A stretch of DNA of 64,000 nt from Owenia fusiformis (GCA_903813345.2 CAIIXF020000010.1:12593181-12657180), one strand, 5' to 3'; shown: positions 1 to 12,133, numbered from the stretch's first letter. Numbers and translations are program-made. The notes: a model not told the origin generated them from the sequence alone.

Positions 1-2198
1 ATATCTGGTAATATTGTAAGCTTATTACGAGTAAGGTCAAGTTTTCCTAATGATGTCAAGCTACTGAATATACCATCTGGTAATATTGTAAGCTTATTAC
101 GAGTAAGGTCAAGGTTTTCTAATGATGTCAAGCTATTGAATATGCCATCTGGTAGTATTGTTAGTTCATTATTGTAAAGAGCAAGACTAATAAGTGATGC
201 CTGTTTTCTAAAAGTGCCATCTGCTAATGTTGTTAGTTTATTAGAGTTAAGGTCAAGAAATGCCAGTTGTGTCAAGCTACTGAATATGCCATCTGGTAAA
301 GTTCTAAGTTTATTTTGGTCAAGGTAAAGTCTGGTCAATGATGTCAAGTTACAGAATATCCTATCTGATAATGTTGATAGTTTGTTATAACTAAGGTCAA
401 GTGTTGTCAGTGATGGCAAGGTACTGAATATGCCATCCGGTAAAGTTGTTAATTTATTATTGCAAATGTAAAGTCTGGCCAGTGATGTCAAGCTATTGAA
501 TATTCTAACTGGGTATATTAGTTCATTATGGCAAAGGGTAAGAATGTTCAGTGATGCCAAGTCTCTAAATACCCCATCTGGTAATGTTTTTAGTTTGTTA
601 AAGTCAAGGTCAAGATCGGTCAGTGATGCCAAGCCTCTAAATGTGCCATCTTTTAATATTGTAAGTTTAGTATAGCCAAGGTTTAGTTGGGTCAGTGATG
701 TCAAGCCTCTAAATATGCTATCTGGTAATATTGTAAGATAATTTTCCATAAAGTTAAGCCTGGTCAGTAATGTCAAGCCTCTAAATATGCCATCTGGTAA
801 TGTTGTTAGTTTATTATGAGCAAGGTCAAGACTTTTCAGTGATACCAAGGCTCTAAACATGCCACCTGGTAATACTGTTAATTCATTATTGCTAAGGTCA
901 AGACTGCTTAATGATGTCATGCTGTTGAATATTGCATCTGGTAATGTTAAGAGCCGATTATTGTTAAGGTCAAGCCTGGTCAGTAATGTCAAGTTTCTGA
1001 ATATGCCATCTGGTAATAATATAAGACCATTATAGCCAAGGCCAAGAATGGTCAATGATGTCAAGCCACTGAATATGCCATCTGGTAATGTTGTTAGTTT
1101 GTTATAGCCAAGGCCATGAATGGTCAATGATGTCAAGCCACTGAATATGCCATCTGGTAATGTTGTTAGTTTATTATGAGCAAGGTCAAGACTTTTCAGT
1201 GATACCAAGGCTCTAAACATGCCACCTGGTAATACTGTTAATTCATTATTGCTAAGGTCAAGACTGCTTAATGATGTCATGCTGTTGAATATTGCATCTG
1301 GTAATGTTAAGAGCCGATTATTGTTAAGGTCAAGCCTGGTCAGTAATGTCAAGTTTCTAAATATGCCATCTGGTAATAATATAAGACCATTATCACCAAG
1401 GCCAAGAATGGTCAGTGATGCCAAGCCTCTAAATATGCCAACTGGTAATGTTGTTAGCTCATTACCCCGAAGGTCAAGACTGCTTAATGATGTCAAGCTG
1501 TTGAATATCGGATCTGGTAATGTTAAGTGCTCATTATATTTAAGGTCAAGCCTGGTCAGTGATGTCAAGTTTCTAGATAACCAATCTGGTAATATTGTTA
1601 GGTCATTATGACTAAGGCCAAGAATGGTCAATGATGTCAAGCTAATGAATATACAATGTGGTAATATTGTTAATTTATTACCATCAAGATAAAGTTCTGT
1701 CAGTGATGTCAAGCTACTGAATATGCCATATGGTAATGTTGTTAGGTCATTATGACCAAGGCCAAGAATGGTCAATGATGTCAAGCTAATGAATATACCA
1801 TGTGGTAATATTGTTAATTCATTACCATCAAGGTAAAGTTCTGTCAGTGATGTCAAGCTACTGAATATGTCATCTGGTAATGTTCTTAGTTCATTATTGG
1901 CTAGGATAAGTCTGGTCAGTGATGTCAAGTTAGTGAATATGCCATCTCCTATTTTTGTCAGTGTATTATTCACAAGATATAATTCTTCCAATGATTCTAA
2001 ACCAGAGAAAGCACCTGGTTCAATTTGAGTAATAACAGTATCATTCAGATAGAGATGTTTAAGATTGGAATATTCCTTGAACATGCCTTCTGTTAGTTTT
2101 GTATGGCCTCTTCTGCTCATATCTAGCACTGTGGCATCAGGGGATTGGATGGTCACTTGGTACATGATAAACACCACAAGAGTCTTCAGTAACACATT
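1..2198 (-). CDS. LRR receptor gene A, main exon, cut by window edge
   Basis: This is the 5' two-thirds of a tandem LRR gene, read from 2198 towards position 1 and still open at the window edge. It is almost base-for-base the same as gene B shifted by 13475. The 24-residue repeats follow the pattern LxxLxLxxNxLTxLPxGIFxxLTSL, typical of extracellular LRR domains. A TTTCAG acceptor sits just before the exon, and the frame begins AAT GTG TTA CTG AAG. There is no ATG at the position where gene D has one, so translation must start in the upstream exon at 2500-2523. A few substitutions against B are visible and are missense or silent: for example Phe to Ser in one repeat (near 1576) and Val to Asp near 706. 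No stop or frameshift was noticed. The stalk, membrane segment and tail expected from B lie outside the window. Confidence 0.85.
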
Positions 2199-2499
2199 CT
2201 GAAAGTATCAATTCAGCTTTGAAATCATGGGTGTATGAAATGTTATAACCCTTAAATAAGAACTTTTAAAGCAGTAATAGGACATCTACTCAAAAATCTA
2301 TTTTGATATTTGTTTGTCCATTTGTTCTGTCATTCAGACCCTCTTTATTTTAAATATTTTTCTTGGTGTTAACTATTTGAAAAGTGATTAAAATCTCATT
2401 CAGTTATGAACATTTACTTTGCTGTAACATTTATGAAAAGTTACCTTTGAGGAAAACCGCTTTCACTTTTAAGAGATCCCATGTTTTGACTGTACATAC

Positions 2500-2523
2500 C
2501 TTCATCTTGTCAGCTGCTGCCAT
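2500..2523 (-). CDS. First coding exon of LRR gene A
   Basis: Reading down from 2523 gives ATG GCA GCA GCT GAC AAG ATG AAG (MAAADKMK), followed at once by the donor GTATGT (2499-2494). Joining it to the acceptor after 2199 removes a 301-bp intron and keeps the frame: MAAADKMK-NVLLKTLVVFIMYQ, a charged start followed by a hydrophobic run, which is a good signal peptide. An in-frame TAG lies seven codons upstream, so this is the first usable ATG. The same exon occurs in B, C and D, which is strong comparative support. The 5' UTR extent is unknown. Confidence 0.75.
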
Positions 2524-3350
2524 TGATTGCTCTGTAGTCAACTATGAATCACTACCGTGCTTGATCTCTGTTCTGTGAATTATAAAGTGGTGCAAATTAA
2601 AGTTTTATTAATCGAACCTTCAAAATATAAATAAATATATGAAGTTTCATCCCAATTTTAATTTTTCTATTTATCAGTTATTTCAAGGGGTTTATTTGCT
2701 ATAATATCTATTTCTTTTGCTATACTAGAAATAAATATGCGCTACCTTGCAATGTCTCCTGAAGTATGATCGCTGAATTCCTCTTTTTAGATATGTCTCC
2801 TGAAGTATGATCACTGAATTGCTCTTTTTAAGAGTCTCTCGTAACTTGTGGTCGGTTCTTAATTATAACTAATATTGCGAAAGCAGTTTTACGTTCATCT
2901 CATTTATTTGGCTCTTAAGCATTAAAATTAGATTAATGTGTGTGCCATGTGACCTTTAGGTAATATTTAAAGTTATAAAAGTTAAAAACATAAAAATTCC
3001 TTTGATAGTTTTCCAAGCATATGTTTTTTATTGTTTGTGTTTGAATGCAATGTTATGATCCAGTCAAACAAAGTTTGAAATGCCATCCTTCGTCCATCTG
3101 TCCATTCATGTGTCAACATGTTGCAATATTCAACACAAGTGATACGTCCCACCCAACATAGTTCGTGGATGATAGAAAGCTGTGTCCATTAGTTTAGTTA
3201 ATTCATTCATCTCTATGGGTGAGAACTCAAATACAGGTTGATAGATTTGATTCAAATTTTATAGGCTTATGCCTTATGAGTGTAGGACCTCTGCTCGAGA
3301 AGGAATTTTCAATATGGCTGCTCAATTCAAAATTCAAAATGTTGATGCAT
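2524..3350 (-). promoter_or_regulatory. Conserved 5' flank of LRR gene A
   Basis: Upstream non-coding DNA is shared with B (15999-16825) almost perfectly, with C (27838-28760, interrupted) well, and in patches with D (37544-38345). Shared blocks include a GTGGTCGGTTCTTAATTATA-like segment near 2850, a block around 2950-3050, and the stretch near 3090 with ATCCTTCGTCCATCTGTCC. Conservation out to D, the most diverged paralogue, suggests retained promoter or 5' UTR sequence, though common ancestry alone may explain it. No convincing TATA box or start site could be fixed. Confidence 0.4.
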
Positions 3351-3534
3351 CAAACATTGAAAAGACAGGTGTGGAAAGGGCTGAAAAGGGAATATGAAAA
3401 AGACCGACCCCACCAACCAGTATGTGTTTTCCATAGGTAGCTTCAAAACAGGGTTGAAAAAATATGTAAAAGACAGACCACTATGTAAAAGACTAACCAA
3501 AAGAAAAAAGCCTACCTCCCCTTACGGAAAATAA

Positions 3535-3810
3535 AAGCTGTGACAGCGCTGCCACAGCGCTGTCGCAGCGCTGTGACAGCATATAGGCTTAAACTGATGG
3601 CTGGATCAATTTCAGCGACAATGCTCTCACATCCATACGCTGCGAGAACGCTGTGAGAGCGCTGTCACAGCATTCTATTTCCATCCATCGCTGCGAGAGG
3701 GATGTGACAGTAATTAAGTGGCTGGATCAATTACAGCAACATGCTATCTTAGCCAGAGTTTGTGGCAGCGCTCTCACAGCGCTCTCACAGCCCTCTCACA
3801 GCAGGAAGTA
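3535..3810. repeat. Left subterminal repeat array of the transposon
   Basis: Clustered short, nearly self-complementary motifs of the type GCTGTGACAGCGCTG / GCTCTCACAGC, GC-rich against an AT-rich background. They mirror the array at 5235-5487. Such arrays are usually transposase-binding sites in elements of this style; that role is inferred. Confidence 0.7.
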
Positions 3811-4516
3811 CCAATGCATTGTGGGTTAAAAAATTCAAACTGAAAATCAGTTAGAGCAGGAAGTTTGTAGGAGGAAAAAGCAAAGGAATTATGCTGAAAT
3901 GGCCATCATATCATTACTGATTTATAAAGCACATGTAAGGTATTGTACTACTGATTATTTATAGATACCTTTGGAATGTTTCAGTGATCTAAGGAAAAGG
4001 ATCAAATGATATGAATTTTGTGCAAGTTAGTGGTTAAACTAGAAGTCTGAAATATCAATGTATAGTCCATATAAACTATATGTCCATATAAAGACTTGCA
4101 GATGAATTTTGTAATTTCAGAAAATTCCAGGTTGGTTCACATTTGATAAGTTGAATGGGTTAAATGACTTTAAATATGTATGCAAAAATGCCAAAGGAAA
4201 GGACCAAAAATTGTTGCAGAATTACCCATCCAGACTATGAGAAAAAAAACATGTTGGGCCTGAAGCCAATGAGGGGGTCACCTTTCAGAAAATTCACAGT
4301 TGGTTCACCCCTCCTCCCTCTCCTGCCAGTCATAAGGAAAACAAACTCCAGCTAATTTCATGGCCAGTTCATTTAAATATGAATATAAATGAGTTGGTCA
4401 TGAATTAGTAGGTTAATCCATCAGCCAACAACCAGCAGTTGGATTGGCAAATGTTAGCTAAGTCGATCAAGTCAAAGAGAGTAATTGTTTATGAAACTTG
4501 TCAAATAATAATACAA

Positions 4517-4620
4517 TAACGTCATTTCTAAGGGCAATATAGTGAAATATTGGGCCGAGGGCCGAAGGCCGAAGGCCCAAGGTCCAATATTTCACTATAT
4601 TGCTCGCAGAAATGACGTTA
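4517..4620. other. Perfect-arm foldback near the transposon centre
   Basis: The left arm TAACGTCATTTCT...GCAATATAGTGAAATATTGG is answered by CCAATATTTCACTATATTGC...AGAAATGACGTTA. The 20-bp inner arms are exact complements and the outer 13-bp arms also match, separated by small mismatched gaps. The loop is a GC-rich run of GGCCGAAGGCC-like repeats. It lies almost exactly at the midpoint of the 3519-5502 element. It could be a nested MITE or a structural part of the element. Confidence 0.8.
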
Positions 4621-5234
4621 ACCACCGTTGACGACCAGGGCTGAAATAGCAAGAAAATCTTACGCACCGAACGATATCTAATTTCCCGGGGAAAAATTGC
4701 CGGTCCAGAATATATTCTACACCGCTCCATATGGACCACCACTATGATGTCACACATTTCTCAGGTAGATATAGTAAAAAAATGAATGCCTTCTAAACTA
4801 TATATAGCACTAAAACCCCTAGAACTGGCCCGGCAAGGTGGTAACTGCATGGTAAAAATAAAGGTTGGAAACAAAAGAAATAGCTAATAATTGCTCCCCT
4901 TAGCAGGCACTCCAATCTCAACCCATATTTTTAAAATCGTTTCTTATTATAGTCAAATAGAGTTATTAATTTTGTTAATGGGATTCATATTAATATTGGT
5001 ATGTATGCAGCAAAAATAGTGACTGGCCAGGTTTAACAGTGTGACTGGTAAGATGTAACAGTTATTTTTTAATTTTGATTACCTATTACCAGTATTACAA
5101 GCCTAGAATCTACTTTTTCCATGCTGAATTTGAAATTTATAATTTGAAACGTTTTAAAGATATTTAAATTTATAGGCTATAGGTAATTAAGATTAATGTG
5201 TATGAAGGATACATAATCAATGCCATATATGGCA

Positions 5235-5487
5235 ATGCTGTGACAGCGCTGTCGCAGCCTCATTTGCATGGTACATTCCGATGGGCTGTCACAGCGCTTT
5301 GAGAGCGCTGTCACAGCGCTGTGAGAGCGCTGTCGCAGCGCTGTGACAGCGGGCTGTGAGAGCGCTGTGACAGCGGGCTGCGAGAGCGCTGTGAGAGCGG
5401 GCTGCGAGAGCGCTGTGACAGCGTGCTGCGAGAGCGCTGTGACAGCGGGCTGTGAGAGCGCTGTGACAGCGGGCTGTGACAGCCAGT
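5235..5487. repeat. Right subterminal repeat array of the transposon
   Basis: About 250 bp of GCGCTGTGACAGCGGGCTG-like tandem motifs next to the right end. They translate as a low-complexity TALSQPAV repeat on the minus strand, which is a by-product of the array and not evidence of a gene. Confidence 0.7.
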
Positions 5488-5965
5488 AAATTTGTATAAG
5501 GGTCACAGTTGTTAAAATTAAATTAGAATTTGTGAAAAACACTGCGTTGACATGCAGTCTCAAGAAATCTTATTGCCATTTTCACTTGCTTTAGGTGCCA
5601 CTGACCAATTTGACAATTGGAAAACGATATTCCTGATTATGATTTAGTAATTATGTATCCAATCGAATGAACTTTGGAGGGATATAGAGAATGGCTCTGT
5701 CCGTACGTACGTCTGTCTGGGCAATAACTCAAATACCGTTGACCTCATATTGTTTGCAATATAAATAATTAAGGTCCTTAGTAGAGAAAAATCCACCTTT
5801 TCTAAACTATCAGTGCTTTACATCCTCTTTGTCAGGCTTATTTTCTTGAAATGGATGGAAATGCCTACCTGGGCTATTTCAGCATTTAGAACCCTTAAAT
5901 TTTTTGTTTTGTTTTATACACCCTCTAAATGTTTTTACAATAATTTTGCAACCAGAGAAGCTTTT

Positions 5966-7207
5966 TATCGTACCTAAGAAAGGTACGATATTGTCGTCAG
6001 CTTGACGGGCGGGCGGGCGGGCGGCGTTTCACTTTTCAGCTTGTCTACATGTTTCCAGCCAAACCATTTGACAGATTCATCTGAAATTTTCAGGAATGTT
6101 TCTACATATCAAAGTTAAGTTAAGTTGGGCATTCTGGGTAAATTTTAAGGTGGCCATTTTGGATTTTCCGTCCTAAAATCTTCACTTTCAAGACTTGTCT
6201 ACAGGCTTTCAGCCAAACCATTTGACGGAATCATCTGAAATTTTCAGGAATGTTTCTACGTTTCAAAGTTCAGAACTGATTAGTTTTTGGGCATTCTGGG
6301 TAAATTTTAAGGTGGCCATTTTGGATTTTCCGTCCTAAAATCTTCACTTTCAAGACTTGTCTACAGGTTTCCAGCCAAACCATTTGACGGATTCATCTGA
6401 AATTTTCAGGGATGTTTCTACGTATCAAAGTTAAGAACTGATTAGTTTTTTGGCATTCTGGGTAAATTTTAAGGTGGCCATTTTGGATTTTCCGTCCTAA
6501 AATCTTCACTTTCAAGACTTGTCTACAGGTTTCCAGCCAAACCATTTGATGGATTCATTTGAAATTTACAGGGATGTTTTTACTTATCAAAGTTAACAAC
6601 TGATTAGTTTTTGGGCATTCTGGGTAAATTTTAAGGTGGCCATTTTGGATTTTCCGTCCTAAAATCTTCACTTTCAAGACTTGTCTGCAGGTTTCCAGCC
6701 AAACCATTTGATGGATTCATCTGAAATTTTCAGGGATGTTTCTACGTATCAAAATTTAGGACTGATTAGTTTTTTGGCATTCTGGGTAAACTTTAAGGTG
6801 GCCATTTTGGATTTTCAGTCTTAAAATCTTCACTTTCAAGACTTGTCTACAGGTTTCCAGCCAAACCATTTGATGGATTCATTTGGAATTTACAGGGATG
6901 TTTCTACGTATCAAAGTTAACAACTGATTAGTTTTTGGGCATTCTGGGTTAATTTTAGGTGGACATTTTGGATTTTTCGTCCTAAAATCTTCACTTTCAA
7001 GACTTGTCTACAGGTTTCCAGCCAAACCATTTGATGGATTCATCTGAAATTTTCAGGGATGTTTCTACGTATCAAAGTTAAGAACTGATTAGTTTTTGGG
7101 CATTCTGGGTAAATTTTAAGGTGGCCATTTTGGATTTTCCGTCCTAAATTCTTCACTGTCACACTGCTGTGTTTTAGGTATGATATTGTTCATGTCTGTG
7201 CCTTGTT
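5966..7207. mobile_element. Repeat-cored element, family 1, copy in A-B spacer
   Basis: The head is a 23-bp palindrome (5967-5989, arms ATCGTACCT/AGGTACGAT) followed by TATTGTCGTC and a run of GGGC units. Next come seven tandem monomers of about 162 bp containing CCAGCCAAACCATTTGA, at about 6059, 6213, 6375, 6537, 6699, 6860 and 7022. The tail reads AGGTATGATATTGTTCATGT and ends TGCCTTGTTT. The layout of short unique ends around a roughly 160-bp tandem core resembles the bivalve pearl/CvA elements, regarded as Helitron-related non-autonomous elements. Family membership is inferred from layout only. No protein is encoded. Confidence 0.7.
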
Positions 7208-8265
7208 TTCATTTGGACTTCAGTTTTACACAGGTAAGGCAAACCATTCAAAATATGTATGCCTTATTTATCATGAATGCTAGGAAATGTGTGTAAACCT
7301 AATCATAAGGATCAGGTGTTTAAGCATTTTGTAACAAATCATAGCACTTATACATTAATACCAATTGAATATGTTTCGGTGATGGTGATGTTCTTTGGTC
7401 TCAGGTAGCACAAAAAGTCATCATGGGATTAACATCTGGTTTGTTTTATCTGAAAGGAATTGAATCAGTTGACCTTTTTCCATATAAATGGAAAATAGAT
7501 GGCATCATGGGTATTTGTAGGGCTAGGGTAGGGCTAGAATGCATGTAAATGTATTGCCACAGTCACTTTATTTATTGATTTAAGAATTAATTCCATTTGG
7601 ATCAATGTAAAACACCATTTGAATGTAACTATATAATCTTATTGACATGTGGATTGTGATTTCATAATAAAATTGTGATCCTTGTAGGAGTAAATGAACT
7701 TTTAAAGGTTTTTCAGCATTGTGTCAATGGGGATTTAGTCCGAACTTTTTTTAGACAACTATAAAGTCATTAGAATTTGAAAACGGTAAATAATGCTGCA
7801 ATTCAATGTTGTTTTGATAAAAAATTACACACAGAATTCAAATATGCCATCAAATAGAAATAAATGTTAGTCTTTAATGGTTAAAAATGTAGATATCTTA
7901 AAATCTTATTAAAAACGAGACTTTAACGAGATTTCAAAGCTATATGGAAAAAGGACCATTGAGGATTATAGATGAAATTATGTTGATAGAATGATTATTT
8001 CTGATATAATTGTAATATAGATCAAAATAGTTTTCCAATTTATGTGTAACCACAAAATTCATAGTGGTTTCTAATTGAGGGGATAAGATTCAGGAACATA
8101 TTGAATCTATTTCCAGACACTTTTATTCATTTTCAACTCAACCAGGGGTTCTAGTGAATAGGCACATGGGCGTTAATTTGAAAGAAGGGTGTATGTAAGT
8201 CTTTCTCTCTTTATAAAGGCACATTGGCAATTATATCAAGGACTTTTCAATTTAAAGTGATTGTG
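7208..8265. other. Spacer DNA, no gene seen
   Basis: AT-rich sequence conserved between the two duplicated units (counterpart 18215-19282). No ORF, RNA gene or transposon end was recognised. Confidence 0.5.
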
Positions 8266-8360
8266 TAAAAAACCAGCTGCCAACCAAGCACCGACCTCCC
8301 ACCTCATGGACTCAACTGTCGAGAGTGTTTGGTTGGTGGTCGGCGGTCAGTTTTTATTTT
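8266..8360. repeat. Imperfect foldback
   Basis: AAAAACCAGCTGCCAACCAA on the left is roughly complementary to the stretch GGTTGGTGGTCGGCGGTCAG on the right, around a short loop. The same structure is at about 19275-19375 in unit 2. It may be a decayed short inverted-repeat element. Confidence 0.4.
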
Positions 8361-8539
8361 TTGTTATCCCGGCTGCAAATCAGGACAACATTTTTGTGGG
8401 GTGTTTGCAGTGTAGGCTCTAAGGAAGTATCCCCAGCACTTTTTCAAAATCAACTGGTTCGTATTGAAATCCAATGGTCATTTCAAAAGTAATAACAAAT
8501 AAAAAAAATAAAAATAAACCAAACAAACGAATAAATTTA

Positions 8540-9160
8540 AAACCTCTGTCGATAGGATTCCTGTTTTATTAAGTTATTTTTGTTCAACATCAATACAAAA
8601 AACTCCCCTATGACTCCTGGTTCAAAAGCTCGCCTATTTTCAAAATGGCCACCATTTTTGTTGCGCGAAATTCACTTTTGGCCCATTTCTTAGCTTTACA
8701 AATAATTTCAGGTGCCCTGCATTGTAAAAAGCCATGTCACTGTAAAGATTAGTTGTATGAAATAATTTTTTTGTTACAAAAAATCATATCCGTTTTTTTT
8801 CAGCCATTTTAGTTAACATTGATTTGTCTATCTGTCTCTCAGTCAGTCCAAGATAGTGGTAAGTTTTAAAACCTCTGTCTGTCAACACTTGGTTCTTTTT
8901 AAATCCTCTGTAGATAGGATTCCCGTTTTAAGTTGTTCAACATCAATAAAGAAAAAAAAAGTGACTCCTGCTTCAAAAGCTCGCCACCACTTTTGTCTCG
9001 GGAAATTCACTTTTGGCCCATTTCCTAGCTTAACAAGTAATTTCAAGTGTCCTGCATTACAAAGCCATGTCTTTGTAGAGAGTAGTTGTATGAAATAATT
9101 TTCTAACAAAACATCGGCAAAAAATGATATCCGTTTTTTTTCTGTCATTTTAGCCATCAT
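8540..9160. repeat. Diverged tandem duplication of a ~300-bp block
   Basis: Two blocks (about 8540-8825 and 8868-9160) share, in order, a GATAGGATTCC motif, GTTCAACATCAATA, CTTTTGGCCCATTTC, a CCTGCATT segment and GTTGTATGAAATAATTTT. Identity between them is moderate. Both are present again at 19553-20165, so the local duplication predates the 13-kb segmental one. Short ORFs across it are not conserved as protein. Confidence 0.6.
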
Positions 9161-9836
9161 TCACTTTTGAGCAACACAATGTGAGCCAAGTACCCACGGT
9201 ACTATTTTACTTTAAAAAAGGGTAGGTATAGCATAAATTTGACTAAAATAATTACATTTAGACAAATCATGATAACTATGGATGCTTATTGATCATTACA
9301 TATTAAATATTACATGTGAGCATTATAAACACAAACCAACGTGATAAAAGGTATTATGTATCATTAATACGTGTATTTTTCTTGAAAATCACTATTTTAG
9401 AAGAATGGGGTAGGGGTACCATACTACATGTATTATATGGAGTAATGTCATTTCCTATAGACCAAATATGTTACCTATGGTACTAATCTGCTGTTCATAT
9501 TCCATTAATGATATTTGGAAGTTTTAGTAATTATCCAATTATTACAAGTGCACCTATTGCTATATTTAAACAATGCGCATTTATATACTGGAAGCCAAAA
9601 ACCTAATAAATATTCTTTAAAATTAGCAAATACAATTTCGAAAAAAATTGAGAAAAATATACCCTGAGATGCATATATTGAAATGGCTGTACAGAATAAT
9701 GCCGCAAAGTACTCAAATTGCATCCGGCAGATTTGAATTCAGGACACCCTAAATATACTGAAAAGTTACAAATACAGCATGCATCCAAAATTTTCATCAT
9801 TCTCGAAAATATGGCAATATATTGCAGGACTAATAG
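9161..9836. other. Spacer DNA, no gene seen
   Basis: AT-rich and conserved with 20166-20854. Small overlapping minus-strand ORFs (65-72 codons) exist, but they lack recognisable motifs and I regard them as chance. Confidence 0.4.
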
Positions 9837-9916
9837 GTCAAAGTTGACTAGGGTCCGAGTTAACTAGGGTCCGAGTTGACTAGGGTCAGAGTTATTTAGG
9901 GTCTGAGTTGACTAGG
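9837..9916. repeat. Short array of GACTAGGGTCCGAGTT units
   Basis: About five copies of a 16-17 bp unit (GACTAGGGTCCGAGTT with variants TCAGAG and TCTGAG). The counterpart in unit 2 (20855 onwards) has an extra unit and is split by the hAT insertion at 20918. Confidence 0.8.
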
Positions 9917-12133
9917 AACCCTAAGAAGCATATTACACTTTCTGATGACAATTTGGCAAGTGCATTTTGAAAATGGTAGCCATTTTTTGTGTATTATTTT
10001 ATGAATTTTGCGATATACTTCATTTGTAAAAATGGCAGCCATGGCTGTTCAATGGGATTTGCTACACTTTGGCGTTGTTGTTGATGTCCTCCATGCAGAC
10101 AATTGCAAACCTTTAACCTTAATTCCAGTACAGTACAATGATTGAATATCTCTAAACTAGTGGATCTCTATTATTCTGTGTTTCTGACCAATGCTTCAAT
10201 CTTCCACTTAACATGATTACAACTTTAACCAATATAACAATGATGATGAAGCTCAATGTAAAATACAACCGTTCAAGATTAGATTTGGCTGGAGTGGATT
10301 TGATTAGATGAGATTGTCTTTGCTTACAGTATATCTGGATGCAGCCTTAATTAGTTATAAATATAATATTGACCCAAATATTCAATAAAAAGCCAAATTT
10401 TCAAAGTAGAGCTCACATTTATTTTTGCATAATAGTGAAGGGAAGGATATTGCATCATTTTGATCTTCAAATATGAACATCTTCAAAATCTATTAAATGT
10501 TGATACTTTGTAATAAATTCCATCAATAAAACAGAAGTATATGAATGCTTGTATATGAATTTATTATTACTTAAGTGGATTATTTACTTAGTGTATATAT
10601 TTCCTATACATTATTTACATTATTTTAATAAGATGCACAATTACCTTTTGAATGTACAAGACATATCCAATATGTGTATTATACAGCTGACAGTATCTCC
10701 TAACTTTCAATTCAAATATATGATATTGTATTCTGAATACTATTGAAAATATACATATCCATTCACTCGAGGATAATACAAGACATCCAAATATAAAGTT
10801 TGAATGTTTTATGGCTTAATTTATGTACATAATGATTAAAGTATGCAAATATAAGAATTATGTTGAAACAGTTAATTTGAAAGTACTATACAATCATAGA
10901 AAAGAAATATGCACAGACTGTACATACTATTTTCTTTGCAAACATAATACATCCGCATACATTATGCTAAAAAACATTTATTACAAAATTCCTTTTAACG
11001 TTTATTCGAAAAATATTTTATAAATCATATGAATTGAATATATAAAAGTGATTTGCAATGACAAGAAATATATTTGCTTTTTGTGCAAAATACAGCAATG
11101 TAAATTAAACAGTCTTTATATAAAATACAAACTTCCTTCAAACTTTCTTCAAATGAGAAACTTTCGTCAAATGAGAAAAATATTTGCTATTTATGAATAT
11201 AATACAGTCTTGTAAATTATACTTTTCAAATAATTACAAGCTTTCTTTGTAGTGTCCAATGAGAAACATATTTGTTACTTGTGATTATAATACAGTCTTG
11301 TAAATTATACTTTTAATATAGATACAAGTTTTCTTTGTATGTACAATTTGAGAAAAATAGCTGTAATCAAATATAATACAGTCATGTAAAATAAATATTC
11401 AAAGGAAAAAGATGTTCACATTTGCCATGATTTTTTCTATCTTTGCAATTATTATTTAGTTAAACCTATATTTTTATACATATACAATCAAGTGAATTAC
11501 ATATTTATATATAACAAAACAACTGTTCGATCTTTTATGAAAATAATATGTTGATACTGAGTATACATATAAGCCTTAGAAGAGTATATCAGACACACTC
11601 TCTTTATCATTGGGTCTTGATAATAATGTTGTTAATATTTTATTTTGATTATTTTCTGATTTCACATACCTTGATATTGAATTTCATTTTATTTTGATCA
11701 TGTTTTTATTTCACATATCTATATATTGAATTTATTTGTTTTTCATTATTTATGCATCTCCATCAGATGCTTTAGCAGGAAGAAACAAGAAACAATAATT
11801 TTGATAAGTTTTTCAGTTATTCCTTTCCATATGTTTAAAAAATTCTATTTATATGATGATATTATGCAGATATAGTCTGCTTATAGCAAATAGGACCCAT
11901 AACCATTATAGTTTTATCCTCCTTCCTTTTATTAATTCCTCAGTCACATTTAATCTATGGCAACCATATGACAGCCGTGACAGCTGTAACTTCCCAAAAT
12001 CAAGATAAATATGCAGCATAAGATATGAGGATAACAGTATGATATAGATCTTCTATATTGCTTTTGTGAACCTATGGCCACTGGAGAGCAAATGTGACTG
12101 AGGCTTAAAAGCAGGATGTATATTGTCACCAGT
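9917..12133. other. 3' flank of gene B, AT-rich spacer
   Basis: Very AT-rich DNA downstream of the gene B stop. It contains three or so loose repeats of AATACAGTCTTGTAAATTATAC with flanking text (11190-11390). On the minus strand an AATAAA (11933-11928) lies about 200 nt after the gene B stop and is the nearest candidate poly(A) signal. Gene C has AATGAA at the equivalent place, so other signals must be used there. No gene was seen. Confidence 0.45.

Larger units (their letters stand above)
3519..5502. mobile_element. Non-autonomous DNA transposon with subterminal repeats
   Basis: This 1984-bp segment interrupts sequence that is continuous in unit 2 (16985-16999, CCTACCTC then ACAGTTG). It starts CCCTTACGG and ends ATAAGGG, so the termini are inverted (CCCTTA...). 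A TC dinucleotide lies on both sides and only once in the empty site, consistent with a 2-bp target duplication. Both ends carry dense GCTGTGACAGCGC-type arrays. No transposase ORF was recognised. Inverted CCC ends, a 2-bp duplication and subterminal repeats suggest a CACTA/EnSpm-like derivative, but the superfamily is uncertain. The paired empty site makes the insertion itself very well supported. Confidence 0.8.
1..12133. repeat. Tandem segmental duplication, unit 1
   Basis: This segment (5' part of gene A plus the A-B spacer) is repeated at 13476-23882 (5' part of B plus the B-C spacer) with only scattered substitutions and a few large indels. The offset is exactly 13475 over the first 3.5 kb. 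Unit 1 alone carries the 3519-5502 transposon and three extra 162-bp repeat monomers, and unit 2 alone carries the 20918-21794 hAT element. Unit 1 also keeps about 120 bp near 10677-10795 that unit 2 lacks. Gene-coding differences are far fewer than the indels. Confidence 0.9.

Noticed and set aside
1219-1611. Plus-strand ORFs of SGNVVSLLLRSRLVSDVK type across all LRR exons
   Set aside because: They are antisense readings of the 72-bp LRR modules; the sense frame has clear LRR structure, signal peptide and membrane segment.
2605-2625. GGTTCGATTA on the minus strand, like a tRNA B box
   Set aside because: No A box or cloverleaf could be found at the right distance, and gene C has lost the motif.
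5177-5563. Minus-strand ORF with TALSQPAV repeats
   Set aside because: It is a translation of the GC-rich subterminal array of the 3519-5502 transposon.
8856-9160. Opposed 80- and 92-codon ORFs, duplicated at 19873-20126
   Set aside because: They are conserved only because the DNA was duplicated. One is shortened in unit 2 by a small indel without sign of selection, and neither has a recognisable domain.
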